Shown here in pieces: positions 1-7,327 of a DNA stretch of 64,000 bases. Position numbers and translations under genes: made by a program. The DNA is from Fusobacterium nucleatum_L (GTDB lineage Bacteria; Fusobacteriota; Fusobacteriia; Fusobacteriales; Fusobacteriaceae). The notes beneath the pieces were generated by a model. It did not search any database. It was not told the origin of the DNA and saw only the letters and a list, made by a program, of their open reading frames with translations. The DNA lies in NCBI RefSeq assembly GCF_050231725.1, contig NZ_CP077172.1, forward strand, positions 1,612,001 through 1,676,000. Direction: 5' to 3'. Positions within the stretch are counted from its first letter, which is position 1. Each line of letters starts with the position of its first letter.

Positions 1-451
1 TACTCTTTGGGATGGGGTTTTGACAGTGAATAAAGGTATTTTATATATGTTAGCAGGTTGTCTATTACTAAGTTTATATAATATTTCTCAAAGATATTTA
101 ACTAAAAAATACTCTTCTTTTGATGTTAGTATGTATTCTATGCTGATTGGAGGAATTTTACTTGTCATGTATTCTCCAAGTTCAATAACTAATATGTTTT
201 CTATAAGTTTTACTTCTTTAATTTTAATTATATATATGTCAATTTTTCCTAGCATAATTTCTTATTTTTTCTGGACAAAAGCATTTGAACTTGCTAAATA
301 TACAACAGAAGTAACTTCTTTTATGTTTGTAACTCCAGTTCTTGCAACTCTTATGGGAATTATAATTTTAGGAGATATTCCAAAATTATCAACACTTCTT
401 GGAGGTGTAGTAATTATTTTAGGAATGATACTATTTAATAAAACAAAATAA
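1..451 (+). CDS. DMT-family (EamA) transporter, C-terminal part
   Basis: The reading frame is open through the left edge of the window (T-L-W-D-G-V precedes the first possible start), so this is the C-terminal half of a gene that begins upstream. About 148 residues remain. They contain four to five hydrophobic helices and a typical second EamA domain, including S-Q-R-Y-L-T-K-K-Y, F-F-W-T-K-A-F-E and P-V-L-A-T-L-M-G-I. The family consists of ten-helix inner-membrane drug/metabolite exporters. The substrate cannot be read from sequence. No terminator is evident between its stop codon and the promoter that follows. Confidence 0.85.
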   Translation, partial: TLWDGVLTVNKGILYMLAGCLLLSLYNISQRYLTKKYSSFDVSMYSMLIGGILLVMYSPSSITNMFSISFTSLILIIYMSIFPSIISYFFWTKAFELAKYTTEVTSFMFVTPVLATLMGIIILGDIPKLSTLLGGVVIILGMILFNKTK

Positions 452-454
452 TAC

Positions 455-483
455 TTGATTTTTTTATAAAATTAAGTTATTAT
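455..483 (+). promoter_or_regulatory. Sigma-70 type promoter of the ilvE leader
   Basis: A -35 box TTGATT (455-460) and a -10 box TATTAT (478-483) are separated by exactly 17 bp, directly upstream of the Ile/Leu/Val-rich small ORF. Transcription would start near 490 and run through the small ORF and the terminator into ilvE. Confidence 0.6.
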
Positions 484-511
484 ATCTCAACTAATAGATA
501 AGGAGAAATTT

Positions 512-610
512 ATGTCTGTACTAGGTAATTTAGTCATTATTAGTATAACTTTACTTATATTGATTATTATAGTAAATATAATCAGTAATTTTTTATATAC
601 TAATAACTAA
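512..610 (+). CDS. 32-aa Ile/Leu/Val-rich peptide, probable ilvE leader peptide
   Basis: The ATG at 512 lies 6 nt after a clear AAGGAG ribosome site (500-505). The ORF encodes 32 residues, of which 9 are Ile, 6 Leu and 3 Val. It is followed after 46 nt by an intrinsic terminator and then by ilvE, the branched-chain aminotransferase gene. This is the classic layout of an amino-acid attenuation leader such as the E. coli ilv leaders. A single-span membrane micropeptide would have a similar composition, so the leader role is inference. The ribosome site and dedicated promoter argue that the ORF is translated. Confidence 0.65.
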   Translation: MSVLGNLVIISITLLILIIIVNIISNFLYTNN

Positions 611-656
611 ATTTTAATTAGGTACAGATAAAAATATATTTAATTTATTATTTTAT

Positions 657-682
657 AGCAACCTAAGAGGTTGCTTTTTTTA
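657..682 (+). terminator. Intrinsic terminator in front of ilvE, candidate attenuator
   Basis: An 8-bp perfect stem (657-664 with 668-675) has a 3-nt loop and is followed by a T run. It ends just before the ilvE ribosome site. The sequence TTAGGT at 618-623 can pair with ACCTAA at 661-666, which would break the 5' arm of the stem, so a mutually exclusive antiterminator is possible. Confidence 0.75.
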
Positions 683-697
683 TAAGGAGTGATTAAA

Positions 698-1612
698 ATG
701 ATTAACACAGAAAAAATTTGGATGAATGGGAAACTAGTATGGCATGATGATGCTAATATACATATATTATCTCATGTAGTTCACTATGGTAGTTCAGTAT
801 TTGAAGGAATAAGAATTTATAAGACAGAAAATGGTCCTGCAATTTTTAGATTAAGAGAACATGTTAAAAGACTTTTTGACTCAGCAAAAATTTATAGAAT
901 GGAAATTCCATATTCAATAGAAGAAATTGAACAAGCTATTATAGAAACTGTAAAAGCTAATAACTTAGAACAAGGTTATATTCGTCCAATAGTTTATCGT
1001 GGTTATTTTGAATTAGGTGTTACTCCTTCAAGATGTCCAGTGGATGTTGCAATAGCAGCTTGGTCTTGGGGAGCATATTTAGGTGAAGAAGCTCTTAATA
1101 ATGGTATAAGAGTACAAGTTTCTAGTTGGAGAAGACCTGCTTTAAATACTTTACCTTCTCTTGCAAAAGCTGGAGGAAATTATTTAAGTTCACAACTTAT
1201 TAGATTAGAAGCCCTTAATAATGGATATGAAGAAGGAATTGCTCTTGATTATTTAGGAAATGTTAGTGAAGGTAGTGGAGAAAATTTATTTGTAGTTTTA
1301 AATGGGAAATTAATAACTCCAAATTTAGCTTCTTCTGCACTTGGAGGAATAACAAAAGATACAGTTATTCAACTTGCAAATAAATTAGGATATGAAGTTG
1401 TAGAACAAGCTATACCAAGAGAACTTTTATATATTTGTGATGAATTATTTTTAACAGGGACTGCTGCTGAGGTAACTCCTGTTTACTCTGTTGATAATAT
1501 TAAAGTTGGAAATGGAGATAAAACAATAACTAAGGCTTTACAAAAAGAATTCTTTAATCTTGCTCACGGAAGACATGAACTTTCTGAAAAATTCTTAGCA
1601 TATGTAAAATAA
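698..1612 (+). CDS. ilvE: Branched-chain amino acid aminotransferase
   Basis: IlvE is a fold-type IV PLP enzyme that interconverts Leu, Ile and Val with their 2-oxo acids using glutamate/2-oxoglutarate. The 304-residue length fits the family. Visible hallmarks are H-Y-G-S-S-V-F-E-G-I-R near residue 29, the PLP lysine in S-L-A-K-A-G-G-N-Y (K157), and E-G-S-G-E-N-L-F. The ATG at 698 was chosen because AAGGAG (684-689) sits 8 nt upstream; the in-frame TTG at 689 overlaps that ribosome site. The gene stands alone behind a candidate attenuator and ends in a bidirectional terminator facing metK. Confidence 0.95.
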   Translation: MINTEKIWMNGKLVWHDDANIHILSHVVHYGSSVFEGIRIYKTENGPAIFRLREHVKRLFDSAKIYRMEIPYSIEEIEQAIIETVKANNLEQGYIRPIVYRGYFELGVTPSRCPVDVAIAAWSWGAYLGEEALNNGIRVQVSSWRRPALNTLPSLAKAGGNYLSSQLIRLEALNNGYEEGIALDYLGNVSEGSGENLFVVLNGKLITPNLASSALGGITKDTVIQLANKLGYEVVEQAIPRELLYICDELFLTGTAAEVTPVYSVDNIKVGNGDKTITKALQKEFFNLAHGRHELSEKFLAYVK

Positions 1613-1614
1613 AA

Positions 1615-1643
1615 AAATAAGGGCTTTATGCCCTTATTTTATT
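1615..1643. terminator. Bidirectional terminator between ilvE and metK
   Basis: A hairpin with arms AATAAGGGC and GCCCTTATT and a 5-nt loop has A-rich and T-rich flanks on the two sides. It lies between the convergent ilvE and metK stop codons and can serve both strands. Confidence 0.85.
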
Positions 1644-1652
1644 TATCCTTTG

Positions 1653-2801
1653 TTAGTTGATAGCTTTTTTTAATTCATCAACTTTGTTTAGTCTTTCCCA
1701 AGGAGTGTCAATATCTGTTCTTCCAATATGACCAAATGCCGCTAAATCTTGATATTGAAAATTACCTTCTCTCAATTCAAGAGCTTTTTCTATTCCTCTT
1801 GGAGATAAATCAAATACCTTTGATACAGCTTCTGAAATTTTATTTTCATCAATTTTTGAAGTTCCAAAAGTATCAACCTTAATTGACACTGGGTGAGAAA
1901 CACCTATTGCATAAGATAATTGAATTTCACACTTATCAGCAAGTTCAGCTGCAACAATATTTTTAGCTACCCATCTAGCAGCATAAGCAGCGGATCTATC
2001 AACTTTTGAAGGATCTTTACCAGAGAAAGCTCCTCCACCATGTCTAAAATATCCACCATAAGTATCAACTATGATTTTTCTACCTGTAACACCTGTATCT
2101 CCGTGAGGTCCTCCGATTACAAATCTTCCAGTAGGGTTGATATAGTATTTTATGTTTTCAGAACTTAAATTATATTTTTCTAAAACAGGTTTAACAACTT
2201 TTTTTATGACTGTTTTTTCAATTTCATCATGACTAACATCTTCATCATGTTGAACAGATACAACAATAGAGTCAACATGGTCAACTTTTCCATTTTCATC
2301 ATAAGCTAAAGTAACTTGAGATTTTTGGTCTGGTCTTGCCCATTCAATTTCATTATTTTTCATCATATGAGTAAGCTTTACTAGTATTTCTCTTGATAAC
2401 ACTAGTGCTAGTGGCATAAGTTCTTCTGTTTCTCTAACAGCTCCACCAAACATTATTCCTTGATCTCCAGCTCCACCAATATCAACTCCCATAGCGATAT
2501 CAGGTGATTGTGCATGGATACAACTTAAAGTTCCGCAATTAGAATCAAATCCCATTCCTGGTCTGTAACCTATCTCATCTATTTTTTTTCTAACTATATC
2601 TTGTACATCAATGTATGTTGATGTAGTTATTTCTCCTCCAACAACAACTAATCCAGTAGTACAAAAAACTTCACAAGCAACTCTTGAATTAGGATCATCT
2701 TTTAAACAAGCATCTAAAACTGCATCTGATATTTGATCTGAAACTTTATCTGGATGTCCTGGTGAAACAAATTCAGAAGTAAAGTATGTAAACTTTTTCA
2801 T
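1653..2801 (-). CDS. metK: S-adenosylmethionine synthetase
   Basis: MetK makes S-adenosylmethionine from methionine and ATP in the cytoplasm. The 382-residue length is normal. Family signatures are present: the N-terminal S-P-G-H-P-D-K-V-S-D-Q-I-S-D, G-A-G-D-Q-G-I-M-F-G near residue 111, and G-G-G-A-F-S-G-K-D around 256. The gene is monocistronic: a near-consensus promoter and a SAM-I riboswitch lie immediately upstream and a shared terminator follows. It should therefore be shut off by its own product. Confidence 0.97.
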   Translation of the reverse strand: MKKFTYFTSEFVSPGHPDKVSDQISDAVLDACLKDDPNSRVACEVFCTTGLVVVGGEITTSTYIDVQDIVRKKIDEIGYRPGMGFDSNCGTLSCIHAQSPDIAMGVDIGGAGDQGIMFGGAVRETEELMPLALVLSREILVKLTHMMKNNEIEWARPDQKSQVTLAYDENGKVDHVDSIVVSVQHDEDVSHDEIEKTVIKKVVKPVLEKYNLSSENIKYYINPTGRFVIGGPHGDTGVTGRKIIVDTYGGYFRHGGGAFSGKDPSKVDRSAAYAARWVAKNIVAAELADKCEIQLSYAIGVSHPVSIKVDTFGTSKIDENKISEAVSKVFDLSPRGIEKALELREGNFQYQDLAAFGHIGRTDIDTPWERLNKVDELKKAIN

Positions 2802-2837
2802 TTTTCCTCCTTAAAAATTAATAAAATATTAAAATAA

Positions 2838-2968
2838 AAAAACTCTATCCAATTCCAGACAGAGAGACATATAATAATCTTTTCCATCTATCAGGAATTA
2901 GCACCACACATTCTATGTAGGTTGCTGAGATCTCAACGGGCCTGTCCCTCAATCTCTCTTGATGGTTT
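2838..2968 (-). promoter_or_regulatory. SAM-I (S-box) riboswitch with expression-platform terminator
   Basis: Read on the minus strand, the leader shows the S-box core: the P1 arm CCATC, AAGAGAG, GAGGGAC, GGCCCG, CAGCAACC, GGTGCTAATTCC and the closing GATGG. It is followed by a 7-bp terminator stem (CTCTGTC with GATAGAG) and a run of seven T at about 2838-2864. SAM binding is expected to stabilise P1 and favour termination before metK. Confidence 0.95.
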
Positions 2969-2979
2969 ATTTCTAAGGT

Positions 2980-3008
2980 ATTCTAACATTTTTTATAAAC
3001 TTTGTCAA
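2980..3008 (-). promoter_or_regulatory. metK promoter
   Basis: On the minus strand TTGACA (3008-3003) and TAGAAT (2985-2980) are separated by 17 bp, a near-perfect sigma-70 promoter. The predicted start is only a few nucleotides before riboswitch helix P1. Confidence 0.85.
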
Positions 3009-3010
3009 TA

Positions 3011-3041
3011 TTAAAAAATAGGGTTATAATAATAACCCCAT
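3011..3041 (-). terminator. Terminator of the atp remnant / glyoxalase operon
   Basis: On the minus strand GGGTTAT and ATAACCC form a perfect stem with a short loop, followed by a T-rich run. It lies just after the glyoxalase stop codon and directly before the metK -35 box, insulating the two units. Confidence 0.85.
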
Positions 3042-3047
3042 ATATTT

Positions 3048-3425
3048 TTACTTCTTATTTTTAGGTGGTAAAATTTCTAACCAATATCCATCAGGATCAG
3101 TTATGAAGTATATTCCCATTTTTTCATTTACAAAAACAACACAACCCATCTCTGTATGTTTTTTAAATGCTTCATCATAGTCATCAACTTCAAAAGCTAA
3201 ATGGAATTCTTCATCACCTAAATCATATTTTTCTGTTCTGTCAGCAAGCCAAGTCAATTCTAATTGGAAATGAGTTATACCATCACCTAAATAGACTATT
3301 TTATAGCTTCCATCTTCTGCAAATTTTTCTCTCACAACTTTTAGTCCAAGAGCTTCATCATAAAATTTTATACTTTTTTCCAAGTCTAAAACATTAAAAT
3401 TCTCATGTAAAAAATGAAATTTCAT
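3048..3425 (-). CDS. VOC-family glyoxalase I-like protein (lactoylglutathione lyase)
   Basis: This is a 125-residue single-copy glyoxalase/bleomycin-resistance fold, the usual length for GloA. Expected metal ligands are visible: an N-terminal His in H-E-N-F-N-V, Glu in F-Q-L-E-L-T, His in F-H-L-A-F-E-V-D-D, and Glu in Y-W-L-E-I-L-P-P. GloA isomerises the methylglyoxal-glutathione hemithioacetal. Whether this organism uses glutathione cannot be judged here, so the substrate is inferred from family. It is the last gene of the operon, 19 nt after atpC, and is followed by a terminator. Confidence 0.85.
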   Translation of the reverse strand: MKFHFLHENFNVLDLEKSIKFYDEALGLKVVREKFAEDGSYKIVYLGDGITHFQLELTWLADRTEKYDLGDEEFHLAFEVDDYDEAFKKHTEMGCVVFVNEKMGIYFITDPDGYWLEILPPKNKK

Positions 3426-3444
3426 AAGACCTCCTAATTGGCAA

Positions 3445-3849
3445 TTAATTATTCTTAGCTTCTATTTTTGCTAAAGAAATTTTTAATTTTTTTTGAAGTT
3501 TTTTCTTATCTTCTTCAGCTTCAAGCTTTTCTAATTCTTTTTTGAAGTTTTCAACTAGAGTTTCTTCAACTTCAATATCAATTTCTTCTATTGGAAAAAT
3601 TTCATCAGCAATTATAGTTGCTTGATTATTAGAAATTTCTAAAAATCCACCTGATAAAAAATAAACATCTCTTTTAGCTTTATCAGGAGATTCAATTTCC
3701 ATTTTCCCCATTGAAAGTTCAGCTACAAAAGGAGCATGATTAGGTAAAATTCCTATATCTCCTTCAGAGGTTCTAAGTCTTAAATATCCAGCTTCTTGTT
3801 CTAATATTTTTTTAATTTGAGTAACAACACTTACTTTAAAACTAGGCAT
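3445..3849 (-). CDS. atpC: ATP synthase epsilon subunit
   Basis: The 134 residues match F1 epsilon: an N-terminal beta-sandwich with E-G-D-I-G-I-L-P-N-H-A-P-F and a C-terminal helical hairpin rich in Lys and Glu. In a complete enzyme it couples rotor and F1 and can inhibit ATP hydrolysis. It begins 9 nt after the chimeric atpI-atpD gene, as expected for the normal atpD-atpC junction. With the a, b, c, alpha, gamma and delta genes absent here, this copy would have no local partners unless they are encoded elsewhere. Confidence 0.95.
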   Translation of the reverse strand: MPSFKVSVVTQIKKILEQEAGYLRLRTSEGDIGILPNHAPFVAELSMGKMEIESPDKAKRDVYFLSGGFLEISNNQATIIADEIFPIEEIDIEVEETLVENFKKELEKLEAEEDKKKLQKKLKISLAKIEAKNN

Positions 3850-3858
3850 ATTCCCTCC

Positions 3859-4446
3859 TTATTTTGCTAAATCTTTTGCTTTAGCAACTGCTTCTTCTAT
3901 TGTACCAACATATAGGAATGCTTGTTCAGGAATATCATCATGTTTACCTTCTAGTATTTCTCCAAATCCTCTTATTGTTTCTTTTACAGGGACATATTTA
4001 CCTTCCATTCCAGTAAATTGTTCTGCAACAGAGAATGGTTGTGAGAAAAATCTTTCAATTTTTCTAGCTCTTGATACAGTAAGTTTATCTTCATCAGATA
4101 ATTCGTCCATACCTAAGATAGCTATTATATCTTGAAGTTCTTTATATCTTTGTAAAACTTCTTGTACAAAGTCATCTGTAAAATATAGTAATGTGACTAA
4201 AAATAGTAGATGCAAAAAATATCTTTTAGCATAACCTATATAGGCGATTCTTTTAGCGGCCTTTACATCTTTTGTGTAAGAAATTGCTTTACTATCTAAG
4301 GATAACATATATAAGGCTATTATAGAAACTGTACAACCTCCAGAAAGTCCAAAGAGAAGGTATTTATCTTGAAAAATTAATCCAAGTAAGCAGGTTACAA
4401 TAGTAACTATTATAGTTATTTTAAAAAGTTTTTTTACCTCTTCCAT
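3859..4446 (-). pseudogene. In-frame chimera of the atpI N-terminus and atpD C-terminus (atp operon deletion scar)
   Basis: The first 90 or so of 195 residues look like AtpI: a short cytoplasmic start and three hydrophobic segments ending in L-L-F-L-V-T-L-L-Y-F. The sequence then switches to the last quarter of the F1 beta subunit, recognisable by V-L-Q-R-Y-K-E-L-Q-D-I-I-A-I-L-G, D-E-L-S-D-E-D-K and the tail V-G-T-I-E-E-A-V-A-K. The junction is near 4170-4185, and the frame stays open across it. Everything normally between (atpB, E, F, H, A, G and most of atpD, including its P-loop) is missing. The product cannot be a catalytic beta subunit. It is either a real deletion or a misassembly; the sequence alone cannot decide. 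Confidence 0.85.
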
Positions 4447-4466
4447 CTAAAAAATACCTTTCCTTT

Positions 4467-4697
4467 TCATTTCTTTTTATTCTTTGGAAATATAATTTTA
4501 TATAAACTATAAAAAGCATTGAGTATTCCTAATATTATCATAAATATTAAAAAAATAAAGCTTTTAAAAAAATATCTTTCAAAAAGATTATAAAAATAAA
4601 TTGCTAGAAATATATTTAAAGTTATTGTTATTCCAATTTCTGTAAATAAAACAAAATATCTAAAAAAATCTTTATCAAAAAAATTTGAAAATTTCAT
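4467..4697 (-). CDS. AtpZ/AtpI-like small membrane protein at the head of the atp operon
   Basis: The 76-residue protein has two predicted membrane helices (about residues 15-37 and 44-66), a basic tail and a short charged N-terminus. Its position directly before atpI and its size match the AtpZ-type proteins that head many bacterial F-ATPase operons, where they may help cation supply or Fo assembly. No catalytic motif is visible. It lies 20 nt upstream of the atpI-atpD chimera and 19 nt downstream of glmM. The family call rests mainly on context and topology. Confidence 0.6.
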   Translation of the reverse strand: MKFSNFFDKDFFRYFVLFTEIGITITLNIFLAIYFYNLFERYFFKSFIFLIFMIILGILNAFYSLYKIIFPKNKKK

Positions 4698-4716
4698 ATT
4701 TTTCCTATTTATAAAA

Positions 4717-6075
4717 TTAATTTAATTCTTTCTCTATTAGTTTAGCAATATCTTCTGCTAATTTATGCACAAGTTGTCTGTCGTCTCCTTCAGTCATTAC
4801 TCTTATTAAAGGTTCTGTTCCAGACTTTCTTACTAAAATTCTAACCTCATCTTTATATTTTTTATTTGCCTCATCAATAAAAGATGTGATATTTTCATTT
4901 TTATCCCAAGTATTTTTCTTAGTATTATCAACTTTTACATTTATTAGAGTTTGAGGAGCATCTTTAATAGATGAAACCAATTCATGTAAATCTTTTCCTG
5001 TATCTCTAATAACTTCAACAAGCTTTAAAGAAGACAACACTCCATCTCCAGTTGTAGCGTAGTCTTTTAAAATAATATGCCCTGATTGTTCTCCACCAAT
5101 AACAACATCTTCTGCTAACATTTTTTCAAGAACATATCTATCTCCAACATTTGCTCTTAAAAGTTCTATATTATTTTCTTTTAAGTATTTTTCAAAACCT
5201 ATATTACTCATGACAGTTGTAACAACTTTATTATTTTTTAAAGTCCCCTTGTTTTTCATACCAAGAGCTAAAATTCCTATGATTTTATCTCCATCTATGA
5301 TATTACCAAACTTGTCAACCGCTATAAGCCTGTCAGCATCTCCATCATAAGCTAAACCTAAATCTGCTTCATAACCTACAACAACCTTAGATAAAATTTC
5401 TGGGTGAGTTGAACCACATTTTACATTGATATTTCTTCCATTAGGTGCATCATTTATAACAACAAGTTCAGCTCTTAAATCTAAAAATACATCTTTTGCT
5501 GTTCTATATGCTGCTCCATTGGCAGTATCAAGAACTATTTTCATGTCTTTAAAATTACCTTTAACACATTGAGTAAGGTAGTTTTTATATTGGAAATATT
5601 CATCTTCAGCATATTTGAATTTTCCTACCTTATCTCCCGCTAACGGATTAGCCAAGATGTCGTCTAAATTATCCATATAGTCTTCAATTTGATTTTCAAT
5701 TTCATCAGAAAGTTTATAACCTTCTGAGTTAAATATTTTTATTCCATTGTCCTTTGCAGGATTATGTGATGCAGAAATCATAATTCCAGCTTTAGCTTTT
5801 TTGATTCTTGTGATATAGGCAACTCCTGGTGTAGGAATAACTCCAACAAAATCTATATAGATTCCCATTGAAGTAAGCCCAGCTGTCAGAGCTGATCTAA
5901 GCATATAACCAGATATTCTAGTATCACTTCCCATAATAACTTTTATTTTTTCTTCATTTTTATGTTTATTTTTTAAGTAATAACCAAGAGCATAACCAAG
6001 TCTTAATGCCTTATCAACAGTTAATTCTTTGTTTGCTTCTCCTCTAATTCCATCTGTCCCAAAGTATCTTCCCAT
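4717..6075 (-). CDS. glmM: Phosphoglucosamine mutase
   Basis: GlmM converts glucosamine-6-phosphate to glucosamine-1-phosphate for UDP-GlcNAc, peptidoglycan and LPS synthesis. The 452-residue length is standard. Motifs in order are the start G-R-Y-F-G-T-D-G-I-R-G, the phosphoserine loop I-S-A-S-H-N-P (S103), the metal loop Y-D-G-D-A-D-R, the sugar loop G-E-Q-S-G-H, and the phosphate-binding R-K-S-G-T-E-P-L-I-R-V. A GGAGAG ribosome site precedes the ATG. It sits in the long minus-strand run between the Gx transporter gene and atpZ. Confidence 0.97.
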   Translation of the reverse strand: MGRYFGTDGIRGEANKELTVDKALRLGYALGYYLKNKHKNEEKIKVIMGSDTRISGYMLRSALTAGLTSMGIYIDFVGVIPTPGVAYITRIKKAKAGIMISASHNPAKDNGIKIFNSEGYKLSDEIENQIEDYMDNLDDILANPLAGDKVGKFKYAEDEYFQYKNYLTQCVKGNFKDMKIVLDTANGAAYRTAKDVFLDLRAELVVINDAPNGRNINVKCGSTHPEILSKVVVGYEADLGLAYDGDADRLIAVDKFGNIIDGDKIIGILALGMKNKGTLKNNKVVTTVMSNIGFEKYLKENNIELLRANVGDRYVLEKMLAEDVVIGGEQSGHIILKDYATTGDGVLSSLKLVEVIRDTGKDLHELVSSIKDAPQTLINVKVDNTKKNTWDKNENITSFIDEANKKYKDEVRILVRKSGTEPLIRVMTEGDDRQLVHKLAEDIAKLIEKELN

Positions 6076-6099
6076 AAAAATCTCTCCTTTTTATAGATT

Positions 6100-6618
6100 T
6101 TAAATTTTGTTTCTTTTTAAATTTATCTTTGTAGCTATAATTCCTGTTATTAAGCCCATAATTACACCTAATCCTAAGAAAATAACTATAAAAATTATTA
6201 TTGATTTACTATTTAAAGATATATTTCTAAATAGTAAGAAATACACTACTATAAGCTGTAAAAGATTGTGAGTAAATGCTGAAATACAACTTATAGAAAG
6301 TAATGATAAGTATTTTCTAAATTTATATAGAAAAATCATAAATAATGTACTTATAAGCCCTGCACTAAAACTTATAATGAAGTTAGGAGTAAATAAAGTA
6401 CCTAACATAAGAGCTTGAATAAAAACTCTAAGTAATATTGTTTGCAAAGCCATCTTTGAATTAAATTTTTCAAGTGCTATAAGTACAGATATATTTGATA
6501 AACCAATTTTCATCCAAGGAAATGGTTTAGGTATTATATTTTCAATAAGTGAAAGATACAAACCTAAAAGCACTAGAGCTATTAGATAAATTTCTTCTCT
6601 ATATTCTTTTTTTATCAT
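6100..6618 (-). CDS. Gx transporter family membrane protein (HepS component I-like)
   Basis: The 172-residue integral membrane protein has five to six hydrophobic segments and the family-typical stretch P-K-P-F-P-W-M-K-I-G-L-S-N-I near residue 31. Relatives are annotated as heptaprenyl diphosphate synthase component I or as Gx transporters and resemble ECF-type substrate-binding subunits. The substrate is unknown. It is 24 nt upstream of glmM and probably cotranscribed. Confidence 0.8.
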   Translation of the reverse strand: MIKKEYREEIYLIALVLLGLYLSLIENIIPKPFPWMKIGLSNISVLIALEKFNSKMALQTILLRVFIQALMLGTLFTPNFIISFSAGLISTLFMIFLYKFRKYLSLLSISCISAFTHNLLQLIVVYFLLFRNISLNSKSIIIFIVIFLGLGVIMGLITGIIATKINLKRNKI

Positions 6619-6651
6619 AAACTTACTCCACTTCCCTTTTTTATATATTTT

Positions 6652-7287
6652 TTATTTTTTTACAATCCACATATCAGTTGAAAGCACTTCACAAATTCTA
6701 TCTATTTTAGAAAAACCACTTTCTTTCAATAAATCTTCAACACATTCAGGAGATAAAACATTCATCACTTCTGATTGATTATTAAATGTTTTTTCAACTT
6801 GTTCCTTTTTTGCTCCTCTTGATAATGCGAATTCTTTCCAATAAGCTAATTGTTTGTTTGAAAATATACTTATAATAAGTAATCCCCCATCATCAAGACT
6901 ATTAAAAATTTTTTTTAAAAAACTTTGAGGCTCTTCAACAAATTGTAATACCAAAAGGCATAAACATAATTGAAAATTTTTGCTATCTTTATAATTTTCA
7001 AATTTGTCACAGATATACTCTAAATTATTTAAAATTTTACATTCATTTTTTACAATATTTAACATAATTTCACTTGGTTCTATTATTGTTATTTTTGAAT
7101 TATTATAAATTTTTGACAAATTTTTAACTTCAAAACTCTGTCCTCCAATAGATAAAATATTTTTTATTTGTGAAATATCTGTTTCAATTTTTAAAATAGA
7201 GTTAAATATTATTTCAAGCATTAAGTTATAAGCAGGAATTTTTTTTACTATATCTTCTAAATAGTTATTAATTGTGAATTCTTTCAT
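6652..7287 (-). CDS. Class I SAM-dependent methyltransferase
   Basis: The 211-residue protein has a Rossmann-type methyltransferase layout: motif I I-L-S-I-G-G-Q-S near residue 44, an acidic ribose-binding position in I-I-E-P-S, and the motif IV/V region with L-V-L-Q-F-V-E-E-P and D-D-G-G-L-L-I-I-S. It resembles BioC/UbiE-like small-molecule methyltransferases. Motif I is weaker than usual (I-G-G-Q rather than G-x-G-x-G), so the substrate is not predictable. It lies 40 nt after purB on the same strand. Confidence 0.75.
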   Translation of the reverse strand: MKEFTINNYLEDIVKKIPAYNLMLEIIFNSILKIETDISQIKNILSIGGQSFEVKNLSKIYNNSKITIIEPSEIMLNIVKNECKILNNLEYICDKFENYKDSKNFQLCLCLLVLQFVEEPQSFLKKIFNSLDDGGLLIISIFSNKQLAYWKEFALSRGAKKEQVEKTFNNQSEVMNVLSPECVEDLLKESGFSKIDRICEVLSTDMWIVKK

Positions 7288-7327
7288 AGTAGTTCTCCTT
7301 TCAGTAAAGAAGTATTTTTAATATTAA

